DNA of 64,000 bases from Variovorax ginsengisoli (GTDB lineage: Bacteria > Pseudomonadota > Gammaproteobacteria > Burkholderiales > Burkholderiaceae_C): contig NZ_RCZJ01000002.1 in assembly GCF_006438845.1 (NCBI RefSeq), positions 757,145 through 821,144 on the forward strand, in the 5' to 3' direction. Positions within the stretch are counted from its first letter, which is position 1; the number at the start of each line of letters is the position of its first letter. Both the position numbers and the translations under genes were made by a program. Below, piece by piece: positions 52,193 to 61,862 of the stretch. Below the pieces are notes generated by a model. The model was not told the origin of the DNA. It saw only the letters and a list, made by a program, of their open reading frames with translations, and did no database searches.

Positions 52193-55100
52193 TCACAGCG
52201 CCTCGGCGCCGTCGTCGTCGGCCAGCCGCTGCGCGGCCTTGCGGCCGAACAGCCAGAACATCACGGGCGTGAGGAAGGTGTCGAGCAGCGTCGAGCTGAT
52301 GAGGCCGGAGAAGATCACCACCGCCACCGGGTGCAGCACCTCGGTGCCGGGCTGCTCGGCCTCGAACAGCAGCGGCGCCAGCGCGAAGGCGGTGACCAGC
52401 GCGGTCATCAGCACCGGCGCCAGCCGCTCGAGCGAGCCGCGCACGATCATCGGCAGGCCGAAGACCTCGCCCTCGTAGCGCATCAGGTTGACGTAGTGGC
52501 TGACCTTCAGGATGCCGTTGCGCACCGAGATGCCCGCCAGCGTGATGAAGCCCACCAGCGCCGCCACCGACAGCGGCTGGCCCGACAGCCACAGGCCCAG
52601 CACCGCGCCGACCAGCGCGAGCGGGATGTTCGACATGATCAGCGCCGCGAGCACGGTGGAGCGGTAGCGGCTGTAGAGCACCACGAACATCAGCGCCAGC
52701 GACACGATCGACAGCACGCCGATCAGCCGTGACGCTTCTTCCTGCGCCTGAAACTGGCCGCCGAGCGTGACGAAGTAGCCCTCGGGCAGCGGCGACGACG
52801 CCACGGCCGCGCGGATGTCGACCACCACGTCCGACAGCGCCCGCCCCTGCGCGTTGGCCGAGAGCACGATGCGGCGCTTGCCGTCGTCGCGGCTGATCTG
52901 GTTGGGGCCGTCGCCGTCTTCGATGCTCGCGATCTTCGACAGCGGCACGCGGCCGGTCGGCGTGTCGATCAGGATCTGGCCGAGGCCTTCGATCGAGCGC
53001 GCCGTCTCGGGCAGGCGCACCACCAGCGCGAAGCGGCGGTTGCCTTCGACGATCTGCGCGACCTTCTCCCCTTCGACCAGGCTCTGCAGCGTGGCGAGCA
53101 CCTGCGGTGCCGGCACGCCGTAGCGCGCGGCGGCGTCGTAGTCGATGCGCACCTTGATCTGCGGCGCCAGCACCTGCTTCTCGATCTCGAGGTCGGCCAG
53201 CCCGGGGATGGCCGCGAGCTTGGCGCGCAGCGCATCGGCCTGGCCGCGCAGCACGTCGAGGTCTTCGCCGAAGATCTTGATCGCGATCTGCGAGCGCACG
53301 CCCGAGAGCATATGGTCGATGCGGTGCGAGATCGGCTGGCCCACGCCGACGGAGGCCGGCAGGTTCACGAGCCGCGCGCGGATGTCGGCGCCGATCTCGT
53401 CCATCGAGCGCGTGAGTTCGGCCGCGGGCTTGAGGCCGACATCGAGCTCGCTCACGTGCACGCCCTCGGCATGCTCGTCGAGCTCGGCGCGCCCGCTGCG
53501 ACGCCCGACGTGCGTCACCTCGGGCACCTGCTTGACCAGCACCTCGGCCTGCCGCGCGAGCGCCGCGCTCTCGGCCAGCGTCACGCCGGGGTTCAGGCGC
53601 AGGCCGATCAAGAGCGTGCCTTCGTTGAAGGGCGGCAGGAAAGTGGTCGGGAAGAAGGGCACCGCCACGCCTGCGACCAGCACCGCCGCACCGGCCGCGA
53701 CCAGCGCCGCCTTCGGCCGCGCGAGCACCGACTGCAGTCCATCGCGGTAGCCGGCCTTCAGCCACGCCAGCACCTTGGTGTCGCCGTGCTCGAGCCGCTT
53801 CATCTTCGGCAGCAGCCAGTAGCTCAGCACCGGCGTGACCGTGACCGACACCACCAGCGAAGCCAGCGTCGACACGATGAACGCGATGCCCAGCGGCACG
53901 AAGAGCTTGCCCTCCAGCCCCGGCAGCGCGAACAGCGGGATGAACACCAGCACGATGATCACCGTCGCGTAGAGGATGCCCGAGCGCACCTCCATCGACG
54001 CCTTGGCCACCAACGCCAGCAGGTTCATGCGCTGCGCGGCCGGCCTGGCGCGGTCTTCCTTCAGGCGGCGCAGGATGTTCTCCACGTCGACCACCGCATC
54101 GTCGACCAGCCCGCCGATGGCAATGGCCAGGCCGCCGAGCGTCATGGTGTTGATCGACAGGCCGAACCAGCGGAACACCAGCGCGGTGATGAAGATCGAC
54201 ACGGGAATCGCGACCAGCGCGATCACCGTCGGCCGGATCGTGCCGAGGAAGAAGAACAGGATCACTGCGACGAACACCGACGCACCGATCAGCTTGCCCT
54301 GCAGCGTGGTGATCGAGGCCTCGATGAAGCTGGCCTGCCGGAACGTGACCTGCGGCGCTTCCATGCCGGCCGGCAGCGAGGCCCTGAGGCCGACCAGCGC
54401 TTCCTCGATGGTGCGCGTGAGGCCGACGGTGTCGGCCGTCGGCTGCTTCTGGATGCCGAGGATGACGGCGGGCTTGCCTTCGAAGCCGGCGTCGCCGCGC
54501 TTGATGGCCGCGGCGAACGTCACTTCCGCGATCTGTCGCAACAGGATCGGCTGGCCGCCGCGCGCCGTCAGCGCGAGGTTCTTCAGGTCGTCGAGGCGCG
54601 AGGTGCGGCCGAGGTTGCGGATCAGGTACTCGCGTCCGTTGAGCTCGAGAAAGCCGCCGGAGGTGTTGCCCGAGAAGCCTTTCAGCGCGGCTTCGAGCTG
54701 CTCGTGCGTGATGCCGAGGTCGCCCATGCGCACCGTGTCGGGCTGCACCTGGAACTGCCGCACCTCGCCGCCGATCGGGATCACCTGCGCGACGCCCTGC
54801 ACCGACAGGAGACGCGGCCGCAGCACCCAATCGGCGTACTCACGAACCGCCATCGGGCTCACCTTCGCCGTGTCGATCGGGATCGCGATCTGCATGATCT
54901 CGCCCATGATCGAACTCACCGGCCCCATGCGCGGCGTGATGCCGGGGGCGAGGCCTTCTTCCATCGAGCCGAGCCGCTCCGCCACCAGCTGGCGCGCGCG
55001 GTAGATGTCGGTCGACCAGTCGAAGGTGACGTAGAGGAAGGACAGCCCGGCCGATGACACGGAACGCACCGACTCCACGCCGGGCAGCCCGTTCATCGTG

Positions 55101-55312
55101 GTTTCGAGCGGCAGCGTGATGAGCTGCTCCACCTCTTCCGGCGCCATGCCGCCGGCTTCGGTGACGATGGTCACGGTGGGTTTGTTGAGGTCGGGGAACA
55201 CGTCCACCGGCATGCGGGACAGCGTGAAGGCGCCGTAGCCCATCAGCACCACGGCGGCGATGAGCACCAGCAGCCGGTTGCCGAGGCTGAAGTCGAGAAG
55301 CCACTTGAACAT
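52193..55312 (-). CDS. heavy-metal efflux RND permease (HME family, CzcA/CusA-like)
   Basis: A 1039-residue RND transporter of the heavy-metal branch: '[46 protein letters not shown]' is the HME N-terminal signature. The TMH4 segment reads '[25 protein letters not shown]', with two adjacent acids and a DVEN tail; this is not the CzcA (DFG..DGAV) or CusA (VDAAIVMIEN) pattern I remember, so substrate is uncertain. It forms a pump with the adaptor (10 nt upstream) and the channel encoded two genes further upstream. Confidence 0.95.
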   Translation of the reverse strand: MFKWLLDFSLGNRLLVLIAAVVLMGYGAFTLSRMPVDVFPDLNKPTVTIVTEAGGMAPEEVEQLITLPLETTMNGLPGVESVRSVSSAGLSFLYVTFDWSTDIYRARQLVAERLGSMEEGLAPGITPRMGPVSSIMGEIMQIAIPIDTAKVSPMAVREYADWVLRPRLLSVQGVAQVIPIGGEVRQFQVQPDTVRMGDLGITHEQLEAALKGFSGNTSGGFLELNGREYLIRNLGRTSRLDDLKNLALTARGGQPILLRQIAEVTFAAAIKRGDAGFEGKPAVILGIQKQPTADTVGLTRTIEEALVGLRASLPAGMEAPQVTFRQASFIEASITTLQGKLIGASVFVAVILFFFLGTIRPTVIALVAIPVSIFITALVFRWFGLSINTMTLGGLAIAIGGLVDDAVVDVENILRRLKEDRARPAAQRMNLLALVAKASMEVRSGILYATVIIVLVFIPLFALPGLEGKLFVPLGIAFIVSTLASLVVSVTVTPVLSYWLLPKMKRLEHGDTKVLAWLKAGYRDGLQSVLARPKAALVAAGAAVLVAGVAVPFFPTTFLPPFNEGTLLIGLRLNPGVTLAESAALARQAEVLVKQVPEVTHVGRRSGRAELDEHAEGVHVSELDVGLKPAAELTRSMDEIGADIRARLVNLPASVGVGQPISHRIDHMLSGVRSQIAIKIFGEDLDVLRGQADALRAKLAAIPGLADLEIEKQVLAPQIKVRIDYDAAARYGVPAPQVLATLQSLVEGEKVAQIVEGNRRFALVVRLPETARSIEGLGQILIDTPTGRVPLSKIASIEDGDGPNQISRDDGKRRIVLSANAQGRALSDVVVDIRAAVASSPLPEGYFVTLGGQFQAQEEASRLIGVLSIVSLALMFVVLYSRYRSTVLAALIMSNIPLALVGAVLGLWLSGQPLSVAALVGFITLAGISVRNGILKVSHYVNLMRYEGEVFGLPMIVRGSLERLAPVLMTALVTAFALAPLLFEAEQPGTEVLHPVAVVIFSGLISSTLLDTFLTPVMFWLFGRKAAQRLADDDGAEAL

Positions 55313-55322
55313 CGTGCGGCCT

Positions 55323-56429
55323 TCAGCGGAGCTGGTTGATGAGCGTGGCGCCCTGCGTGGTCACGCGGTCGCCGGCCTGCAGGCCCGCGGTCACGGCCAC
55401 GCGCACGCCGTCGAGCGGCACGGTGGTGACGGTGCGCGGCACGAAGCGCTCGGCCTCGGTCTTGACCCACACGATGGTCTGGTTGGCCGGGTTGCGCATC
55501 AGCGCCGCGCTCGGCACCGCGATGCCCGCCACGGTCTGCTTGCTGCGTACGAAGACCTGCACCGACTGCCCGACGGCGAGCCGTGCGAGCGCCGCGCCTT
55601 CCGCGCGGAACTGCAGCGGCAGCGCCTGTTCGCGCAGACTGCGTGCCGCGCCGACGAAGACCAGCGGGACGCGCGTATCACCGACCGCGATGGCCGCGTC
55701 GGCGATGTCGGCGCCGATCGCCGCATCGAAGGCCAGCGCCTCGACGCGCAGGCGGGTCGGGTCGATGACCTCGAACAGCAGCTCGCGCGCGTCGACCACC
55801 TGGCCCGCGACCACGCTGGCCGAGGCGATGACACCCGACACCGGCGCCACCAGCGCGTCGCGGTGCGACAGGCCGGCGCCGATGGCGGCGGCGCGCTGCT
55901 GCAGGCTCGCCGCGTCGCTCTCGGCGGCTTCGATGTCCTTGCGCGGCACCGTGTCGGCCAGCTCGCGCAACCGCGCGACGCGGCGATCGGCCAGCGATTT
56001 CGCGGCGCGCAGCTCGGCCAGTTGCGCCGCCTGGTTCGAGCGCTCGACCGGCGCGGCCGATGCGACGACATACGCCAGCACCTCGCCCTTGCGTACCGCC
56101 TGCCCGGGTTCGGGCAGACCGCGCGGGCCGGGTTCGACGCGGCCAGCCAGCAGGGCCTGCACCTTGCCGCCGGCGTTCGGGTCCATCAGGACCTTGCCGG
56201 CGAGTTCGGTGGTGCGGGGCAGTTCGGCAGATTCGGCGACGAAGGTGCGCACCGCGAGTTGCCGCTGCGCCGGCTTGGGCAGGAAGACGCTGCCGTCGGG
56301 CAGGCGCTGCGGGCCGTTGGCGTTCATGGCGGCCGGTGCCTCGCCGTGGCTGTGGCCTTCGTCGGCGTGCGCGGTGGCGGCAAAAGCGGCGCTGAACGCG
56401 ACGGCGATGAGGATGCGTGCGGCGTTCAT
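55323..56429 (-). CDS. RND heavy-metal efflux adaptor (CzcB/CusB-like)
   Basis: A 368-residue membrane fusion protein with a signal peptide (cleavage near 'TAHADEG', about residue 22). The mature N-terminus [10 protein letters not shown] is His-rich. Barrel-sandwich motifs '[15 protein letters not shown]' and '[34 protein letters not shown]' and the hairpin between them are clear. It couples the permease to the outer-membrane channel. Its ATG overlaps the stop of the upstream small gene by 4 nt and its stop is 10 nt before the permease gene. Confidence 0.93.
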   Translation of the reverse strand: MNAARILIAVAFSAAFAATAHADEGHSHGEAPAAMNANGPQRLPDGSVFLPKPAQRQLAVRTFVAESAELPRTTELAGKVLMDPNAGGKVQALLAGRVEPGPRGLPEPGQAVRKGEVLAYVVASAAPVERSNQAAQLAELRAAKSLADRRVARLRELADTVPRKDIEAAESDAASLQQRAAAIGAGLSHRDALVAPVSGVIASASVVAGQVVDARELLFEVIDPTRLRVEALAFDAAIGADIADAAIAVGDTRVPLVFVGAARSLREQALPLQFRAEGAALARLAVGQSVQVFVRSKQTVAGIAVPSAALMRNPANQTIVWVKTEAERFVPRTVTTVPLDGVRVAVTAGLQAGDRVTTQGATLINQLR

Positions 56430-56980
56430 GCGGCACCTCCCGCTTGAGAGGTGCGCGACGTGCGTGCGCGGCGGGCCAGCGCGAAGAGCACCGCCAGGGC
56501 GGCAAGGCCCCCCATGCCGAAGCCGACGATGCGGCGCCAGTTGCGCGGCGCCGCGGCGTCTTCGTGCGCGTCGGCGTGGATGTCGAGCTCGCCGGCCAGC
56601 AGGTCGGTCTCGTTGCCGGCGATCACCGTGGCGGTGACGGGCAGCACGCCGGGCGCGGGCACCGCGGCCAGCTGCACTTCGAATTCGCCTTCGCCGTGCG
56701 GCTCGGCCTTGACGGTGGTGCCGCCGATGTCGAGTTCGAGCGAGGCCTTGGGCACCGGAGCGTTGTCGGCGAAGCGGTCGAGGTAGAGCGTGAGCCGCTG
56801 GCCGTCGAGCACGCCGACCAGTTCGAAGGCGTCGGACACGGCGGTGAAGCGTGGCAGCGCGGGGCCGGCCGCAGCGGCCGGTGCGTCGTCGTGGTCATGG
56901 TCGGCGTCGGCCCAGGCGGGCGCGCCGGCGAGCAGCAGCAGAAAAGCGCAGAGCAGCGCGGAAAGGAAATCGGGTTTCAT
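56426..56980 (-). CDS. exported, membrane-tethered protein between the channel and adaptor genes
   Basis: A 184-residue protein: signal peptide ending at 'AGAPAWA', then DADHDHDDAP, a His/Asp-rich stretch; an extracytoplasmic beta domain ('FELVGVLDGQRLTLYLDRFADNAPVPKASLELDIGG', 'VLPVTATVIAG'); and a C-terminal membrane helix followed by a basic tail ('GFGMGGLAALAVLFALARRAR'). I chose ATG 56980 for the signal peptide. It could be a metal-binding accessory or regulator of the pump. It overlaps the adaptor gene by 4 nt. Confidence 0.82.
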   Translation of the reverse strand: MKPDFLSALLCAFLLLLAGAPAWADADHDHDDAPAAAAGPALPRFTAVSDAFELVGVLDGQRLTLYLDRFADNAPVPKASLELDIGGTTVKAEPHGEGEFEVQLAAVPAPGVLPVTATVIAGNETDLLAGELDIHADAHEDAAAPRNWRRIVGFGMGGLAALAVLFALARRARTSRTSQAGGAA

Positions 56981-57012
56981 GGCAATGCGTTCGTGGGTGG
57001 GACCGGTGTCGG

Positions 57013-58266
57013 TCATTCGAAGAGAAGGCCCAGCGACTGGCGCCAGTGCGAGATGGCGGCGGCCAGGTCGATGCGGCTACGCGCTTCCTGGCGCTGCGCC
57101 TCGACGGCCTCGCCCTCGATGCGCAGCCGGGTCGGCAGGTCGGTCTCGCCGAGGCGAAAGGACTTGTCGAAGAAGCCGCGCGATTCCGCGGCCAGCCGGG
57201 CTAGGCGCTCGGCCGCGGTGAGCTGTGCGCGCGCGGCATCGACCCGCGCATGCGCGGCGTCGCGTTCGCCGGCGATGCGATCCCGCTCCATCGACAGTTG
57301 CGTCTGCAGGTCGAGCGCCTCGGCGTGCGCGTTGGCCGCAACGGCGGCCTGGCGGTCGCCCGCGCCGAAGGGGATGCGCAGGCCGAGCGTGACGGTGCGC
57401 AGCGCGGGCTCGCCGCGGCCGTCGCGTTCGCGCGTGGTGGCCAGCGTCAGCTCCGGGTTGGCGCGGGTGCGCACCGACGACAGCGCGGCGGCACGCTCGG
57501 CCACGGCGGCGCGGTCCTGCAGGTCGCGCAGGGCCGGGTGCGCGTCGGGGTCGAGGGCTGCGCTCTCGGGCGGCGCTGGCTCCATCGCAACGACGGCATC
57601 GGCAGGCGGCTCTGCGACCGCGGTGCCGACCACCGCACGCCACTTCTGCCGGGCGACGACCTGCACGGCCAGCGCCTGCGCCAGCGACGAATCGGCGGCC
57701 GCGAGCGCGCCGTCGGCCTGGTGCTGGTCGGCGCGCGCCAGGTCGCCGGCCGCGAGGCGCCGCGCGACATCGGCGGCGAGCCGCTGCGCCGCCGCCTGCC
57801 GGTCGCGGGCCAGCGTCACGTCGACGGCGCTGCGCTGCAGCGTCCAATGGGCCTCGCGCAGGGCTTCGGCCACGCGCAGCCGGGCGGCGCCGACACGGCT
57901 CTCGACCGCGCCGGCTTCAGCGTCGGCGAGCGCCCCGCTGCGGGCGCGTTCGCCGGGCAGCCAGAGCGGCACGGCGAGGCCGACCTCGCGTTCGCGCACG
58001 CCGTCGTCGCCCTGCCAGCGGTCGGTGCGGCTCGACAGCTCGAGGGCCATCGGCTCGGGCGTCCAGGCGCGGGCCGCGCGGCCCTGGGCCTGCGCCGCAT
58101 CACGCCGCACCTGCAAGGCGGCGGCTTCGGGCTGGCGCGCCCAGGCGGCGTCGAAGGCCTGTGCAAGCGTGGGCTGTGCATGGGCCGCGCTGACGGCCCC
58201 CATGAAAACAAGCGCTGCGCCCAGGGCGCGGGCGCGAATCGAACTTCGCAAACTGTGTCGGTGCAT
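57013..58266 (-). CDS. outer-membrane efflux channel (TolC family, CzcC-like)
   Basis: A 417-residue TolC-family protein with a signal peptide (cleavage 'SAAHAQP', about residue 30). The two-repeat alpha-helical body has CzcC-like motifs ('LTLATTRERDGRGEPALRTVTLGLRIPFGAGDRQAAVAANAHAEALDL' and 'GFFDKSFRLGETDLPTRLRIEGEAVEAQRQEARSRIDLA'). There is no lipobox. It provides the outer-membrane exit for the metal pump. The His-rich CzcI-like gene lies upstream on the same strand. Confidence 0.92.
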   Translation of the reverse strand: MHRHSLRSSIRARALGAALVFMGAVSAAHAQPTLAQAFDAAWARQPEAAALQVRRDAAQAQGRAARAWTPEPMALELSSRTDRWQGDDGVREREVGLAVPLWLPGERARSGALADAEAGAVESRVGAARLRVAEALREAHWTLQRSAVDVTLARDRQAAAQRLAADVARRLAAGDLARADQHQADGALAAADSSLAQALAVQVVARQKWRAVVGTAVAEPPADAVVAMEPAPPESAALDPDAHPALRDLQDRAAVAERAAALSSVRTRANPELTLATTRERDGRGEPALRTVTLGLRIPFGAGDRQAAVAANAHAEALDLQTQLSMERDRIAGERDAAHARVDAARAQLTAAERLARLAAESRGFFDKSFRLGETDLPTRLRIEGEAVEAQRQEARSRIDLAAAISHWRQSLGLLFE

Positions 58267-58419
58267 CCGGATCTCCGTCGATGGAACGAGCCACGGGAGA
58301 TCGGCGAGGCGCGATCGAGAAACGATCGCTGCGCGCGGCCTCAGCCGCCCTCGGTCATCGAGGGCGCGCTGTCGCGCAAACGGAAACGGGGGGTCTTTGG
58401 TGCCGGTCCGCCTCGCCGA

Positions 58420-58794
58420 TCAGGCGAGGGCCGACCACTGCGGGCGATCGGGCGGTGCGGTCGGGTGCGAGGCCCGGCTGCCGTCGGGCCAGGGCGCCGC
58501 GCGGCGAAGGGCGCGCAGCAGGGGCGGACCGACCGGCGGCACCGACACGACGACGCCCATGCCGTGGCAATGGCCGCAGTCGAGGTCGAGCGCCGGAGCG
58601 GCGGTCTTGCCGCCTGCGTCCGCAGATGCCGCGGCGTCAGCTTCACCGGCGGGCGCATCCGGATGCGCATGCTGGTGATGCCCCAGGTGCGGCGCCTGCA
58701 CCTCGGCCTCGTGCGCGCAGTAGCCAACCACCGCCGCCCAGCTGAACTGGAGCGGAAGCAGGGTCAACAACAAGACGCAGAGCCAACGACGCAT
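58420..58794 (-). CDS. czcI: CzcI-like periplasmic His-rich protein
   Basis: A 124-residue exported protein. The N-terminus 'MRRWLCVLLLTLLPLQFSWAA' followed by VVGYCAHE closely matches the CzcI N-terminus as I remember it. A His-rich stretch (HLGHHQHAHPD) and CGHCH motif follow. In Cupriavidus, czcI lies just upstream of czcC, the same arrangement as here, so it heads this efflux operon and may modulate it. It diverges from slyX across 48 nt. Confidence 0.82.
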   Translation of the reverse strand: MRRWLCVLLLTLLPLQFSWAAVVGYCAHEAEVQAPHLGHHQHAHPDAPAGEADAAASADAGGKTAAPALDLDCGHCHGMGVVVSVPPVGPPLLRALRRAAPWPDGSRASHPTAPPDRPQWSALA

Positions 58795-58842
58795 GGCGGC
58801 GAGTGTAGGGGCGGGCCGTACACCATCCTGTCCAATAGGGGC

Positions 58843-59061
58843 ATGCAACCTACCCGCACCCTCGAAGACCGAATCGACGAACTGGAGATCAAGGCGAGCT
58901 TCACGGACGACCTGCTGGACCAGCTCAACCTCACGATCTACCGTCAACAGCAGCAGATCGACAGCCTGGTGCAGCAACTGGTGCAATTGCGCCGGCAGAT
59001 GCCGGAGGCAGGCTCGGGCGGTGGCCGCAACCCGAGTGACGAATTGCCGCCACACTATTGA
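58843..59061 (+). CDS. slyX: SlyX family protein
   Basis: A 72-residue coiled-coil protein. 'RTLEDRIDELEIKASFTDDLLDQLNLTIYRQQQQIDSLVQQL' is the SlyX domain with the 'IDELE.K.AF.E..ID.LN..V..QQ..I..L' pattern. The Gln-rich helix should form a coiled coil. The function is unknown despite its link to FKBP-type SlyD elsewhere. It is divergent from the metal operon and is followed by 256 nt without a gene before the EAL protein. Confidence 0.9.
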   Translation: MQPTRTLEDRIDELEIKASFTDDLLDQLNLTIYRQQQQIDSLVQQLVQLRRQMPEAGSGGGRNPSDELPPHY

Positions 59062-59317
59062 ACGCCAAATGCAACGAAACGAGGCCTTTCGGCTCCATCA
59101 ACAAAGCGGCTCCCCACCAAATGCAAAGTGCCGCACGCCAAAGTTCACATTTGTTGACATGATCGAGAATGCGCCGGCATCCGAAACGCCTGACCGAGCG
59201 GCATAGAGCTCCTAAAAGATACCAACACTGGCTACTGCCGACCATGCGCCCCGCACTTATTCGCCTGGCAGACGCCCGCCGCTCCCGCCACAGCGCCTTG
59301 CACCGCAGGCCTTGTTC
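59062..59317. other. 256-nt gap without a gene before the EAL gene
   Basis: This region is AT-richer than its surroundings. A TTGACA hexamer (59154-59159) could be a -35 element, but no convincing -10 was found at the right distance. The stretch 59055-59110 reads ...CGAAACGAGGCCTTTCGGC..., a possible small hairpin. No gene is seen. Confidence 0.35.
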
Positions 59318-60856
59318 ATGCTGAGAAAACCATTGGCGCGCACGGTGATGTCGATGGCCTGCGGCGCGGTAATCGCCGTCGTGCTGGCCCTGACCATCGG
59401 AGAGTGGACCGTTCGGCGCCAGCAGAACGCCGACGCCGGGGAGATGGCCGAGGCCTACATCGCGCGCTCCGATGCGATCAGCACCGAAGCGGCCACCGCG
59501 CTGGCCGAGATCAACGAGACCGCCGACAACACCTGCCCGATGGTCGAGGTGGCACGCCTGCGCCGCATCGTGCTGGACTCCCGCTACCTCAAAAGCGCGG
59601 CCCGGGTGCGCAACGGCGAGATCTACTGCAGTTCCACCGTCGGCCTCATTGATCCGCCTGTGCCGCTGCCTCCGGCGGACGTGACCAGCGGCGGCGGCCG
59701 GCGCCTGAGTTTCAACGCGCCGCAAGCCGGCGTCCCGGGCGCCCGGGCGCTGCTGCTGCAAGCGGGCGGCGCCGCGGTGGGGCTCAACGGCCAGGCCTAC
59801 CTCGATGCCGTGGACCCGCGCCTGGAGTTCACGGTGGTGACAAGCCGCCAGGCGCCGCTGCGCACCTTCACGAGCAGCGGGCCGCGCCTGCCGCTGGACG
59901 GCGTGACGCTGCGCCCCGGCGAGCCGGTCGAGCTGGACGATCGCCGCTTCGAAGTGCGCTGCTCGGACGTGCACGCCAATTGCATCCTGGCTGCGCTGCG
60001 AGGCTCGGCGTCGATATTCCAGTCGCCGATGATGCTGGAGTTCGGCGTGTTCGGCCTGCTCATCGGCCTGAGCGGCGGCTTTGCGGCGAGCGTCTTCATC
60101 ACCCGCTCCAAATCGCTTGGCAAGCAGCTGCGCATGGCCATGCGCTCGGGCCAGCTCAAGATCGTCTACCAGCCGATCGTGCGCCTGAGCGACCGCCGCC
60201 AAGTGGGCGCAGAAGCCCTGCTGCGCTGGACCGACGCGACCGGCAAACCGGTCAGTCCCGACGCTTTCATCAGTGCCGCCGAGCACGAAGGCTTCATCGG
60301 GCAGATCACACGCTTCGTGGTGAACCGCGTGCTCGAGGAACTCGGCCCCGAACTGCGTCGACGACCCGCCTTCCAGGTGACCATCAACGTCGCCGCAAGC
60401 GACATCCTGGACAACGCCTTTCTGCCCTTTCTCGGCGCGCGCCTGCAGGAAGCCGCACTGTCCGCCGGCAGCATCGGGCTCGAGCTGACCGAGCGAACGA
60501 CCGCCAACAGCCGCGAACTGGGCAAGGCGATCGCGCGATTGCGCGAGGCCGGGCACAAGGTGTACATCGACGACTTCGGCACCGACTATTCGAGCCTCTC
60601 CTACCTGTCGCGGCTGCGGGTCGACGCCATCAAGATCAACCGCACCTTCATGCAGGCGCTGCACGACCAGAGCGAGGAGGACACGATCGCGCCGCAGATC
60701 GTCGCCATGGCCGAGGTGCTGGGCCTGAACATCGTGATCGAGGGCATCGAGGAAGAGCAGCAGGCCGCCTACTTCCTGACGCTCGCGCCCAAAGCGATGG
60801 CGCAGGGCTGGCTGTTCAGCAAGCCGGTGGAGGCCGGGCGGTTGTTCGCAGGCTGA
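59318..60856 (+). CDS. CSS-motif/EAL-domain cyclic-di-GMP phosphodiesterase
   Basis: A 512-residue membrane protein. Two membrane segments (about residues 8-28 and 238-262) flank a periplasmic CSS-motif domain with the CSS at 104-106 and a partner Cys near 73. The C-terminal EAL domain starts at 'LKIVYQPIVRLSDRRQVGAEALLRW' (EAL at 299-301) and has 'ELTERTTAN', 'IDDFGTDYSSL' and 'KINRTF', with a conserved Glu in 'EGIEEEQQ'. Catalytic residues look intact, so it probably degrades c-di-GMP when the redox-sensitive CSS domain changes state. ATG 59318 is preferred to TTG 59312. It converges with pyrF. Confidence 0.92.
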   Translation: MLRKPLARTVMSMACGAVIAVVLALTIGEWTVRRQQNADAGEMAEAYIARSDAISTEAATALAEINETADNTCPMVEVARLRRIVLDSRYLKSAARVRNGEIYCSSTVGLIDPPVPLPPADVTSGGGRRLSFNAPQAGVPGARALLLQAGGAAVGLNGQAYLDAVDPRLEFTVVTSRQAPLRTFTSSGPRLPLDGVTLRPGEPVELDDRRFEVRCSDVHANCILAALRGSASIFQSPMMLEFGVFGLLIGLSGGFAASVFITRSKSLGKQLRMAMRSGQLKIVYQPIVRLSDRRQVGAEALLRWTDATGKPVSPDAFISAAEHEGFIGQITRFVVNRVLEELGPELRRRPAFQVTINVAASDILDNAFLPFLGARLQEAALSAGSIGLELTERTTANSRELGKAIARLREAGHKVYIDDFGTDYSSLSYLSRLRVDAIKINRTFMQALHDQSEEDTIAPQIVAMAEVLGLNIVIEGIEEEQQAAYFLTLAPKAMAQGWLFSKPVEAGRLFAG

Positions 60857-60877
60857 GGCCAGGCAAACAGCGGGCCA

Positions 60878-61702
60878 TCACCCCTTGGCGGCCTCGAGTC
60901 CGTCGCGCGTGCGGGTGGCTTCGCGCCGTGCCGCCTCGGCGAAGTCGTCGCCGTCCGAGGCGTAGCAGATCGCCCGCGACGAGTTGACGACGATCGGCGC
61001 GTCTTCGCGCCAACCGGCGCGCACAGTCGCCACCGCATCGCCACCTTGCGCGCCCACGCCCGGAATCAGCAGCGGCACGGTCGGCGCCAGCGCGCGCACC
61101 CGTTCGATCTCCGCCGGATAGGTCGCGCCCACCACCAGGCCAAGCTGGCCGTTCAGGTTCCACGGCCCCTGCGCGAGCCGGGCGACGTGCTCGTACAGCA
61201 GCGGCTCGCCCTCGACACTGGCCAAACGCTGGCCCTGCAGGTCGGCGCCACCCGGGTTGCTGGTGCGGCACAACAAGAAGGCGCCCTTGCCTTCGTGCTT
61301 GAGATAAGGCGCGACCGAGTCGAAGCCCATGAACGGCGACAGCGTGACCGCATCGGCGCCATAGCGCTCGAAGGCCTCCAGCGCGTACTGCTCGGCCGTG
61401 GAGCCGATGTCGCCGCGCTTCGCGTCCAGGATGATCGGCACCTGCGGCGCGACCCGGCGGATGTGCTCCATCAGCCGCTCCAGCTGGCCTTCGGCGCGGT
61501 GCGACGCGAAGTACGCGATCTGCGGCTTGAAGGCGATCACCAGGTCGGCCGTGGCGTCGACGATGCGCGCGCAGAAATCGTAGATCTTGTTGGCGTCCCC
61601 CTTGAGGCGCCCAGGGAACCGGGTCGGTTCGGGATCGAGCCCCACGCACAGGAGAGAGCGGTTTTGGCGTTCCGCGGCGCGCAGCTGTTCGATGAAAGTC
61701 AT
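60878..61702 (-). CDS. pyrF: orotidine 5'-phosphate decarboxylase (type 2)
   Basis: A 274-residue pyrimidine enzyme that decarboxylates OMP to UMP. 'LCVGLDPEPTRFP' opens the barrel; the catalytic D-x-K-x2-D is 'IILDAKRGDIGSTAEQYA'; 'FKPQIAYFASH' and 'TYPAEIERVRALAPTVPLLIPGVGAQGGD' and 'VNSSRAICYA' are typical of the longer bacterial subtype. ATG 61702 is chosen by family length. It is monocistronic and convergent with the EAL gene. The region upstream is AT-rich and shared with the autotransporter promoter. Confidence 0.95.
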   Translation of the reverse strand: MTFIEQLRAAERQNRSLLCVGLDPEPTRFPGRLKGDANKIYDFCARIVDATADLVIAFKPQIAYFASHRAEGQLERLMEHIRRVAPQVPIILDAKRGDIGSTAEQYALEAFERYGADAVTLSPFMGFDSVAPYLKHEGKGAFLLCRTSNPGGADLQGQRLASVEGEPLLYEHVARLAQGPWNLNGQLGLVVGATYPAEIERVRALAPTVPLLIPGVGAQGGDAVATVRAGWREDAPIVVNSSRAICYASDGDDFAEAARREATRTRDGLEAAKG

Positions 61703-61813
61703 GCCCGGAATTCTAGGGGTGGCTCGGCACGTGACTTTTTCCTCGACCTCCGAGGCGAACGCGTAACAACGCGTTGTTTTTGCGCATTGAAGATCGCTTG
61801 AAAACACATTTGA

Positions 61814-61840
61814 ATAACAATTGTTATGTGATTGTCACAT
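61814..61840. promoter_or_regulatory. two adjacent palindromes upstream of the autotransporter gene
   Basis: ATAACAATTGTTAT (61814-61827) is a perfect 14-bp palindrome. ATGTGA-TTG-TCACAT (61826-61840) is a perfect inverted repeat that overlaps it by two bases. They lie 22-49 nt before the ATG in a locally AT-rich stretch. The second resembles a CRP/FNR half-site pair but with 3 nt, not 6, between the arms. Confidence 0.55.
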
Positions 61841-61848
61841 CTTGTAAT
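61821..61848 (+). promoter_or_regulatory. probable sigma70-like promoter of the autotransporter
   Basis: TTGTTA (61821-61826) and TGTAAT (61843-61848) are separated by 16 nt, near-consensus -35 and -10 hexamers (4/6 and 5/6). No purine-rich Shine-Dalgarno sequence precedes the ATG at 61863. The palindromes above overlap the promoter. Confidence 0.5.
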
Positions 61849-61862
61849 ACTTATTTATTCAA

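Noticed and set aside
52149..54830. Second long minus-strand frame overlapping the heavy-metal pump gene
   Set aside because: It is out of phase with the real gene on the same strand and yields an Ala/Arg/Gly-rich product with no family; only the frame ending at 52193 encodes RND motifs.
59154..59182. Sigma70 promoter for the EAL gene based on TTGACA at 59154
   Set aside because: No acceptable -10 hexamer occurs 16-18 nt downstream, so it was not called.
61826..61840. CRP/FNR binding site upstream of the autotransporter
   Set aside because: The arms ATGTGA and TCACAT match in part, but the spacing is 3 nt rather than 6, so it was listed as a palindrome only.
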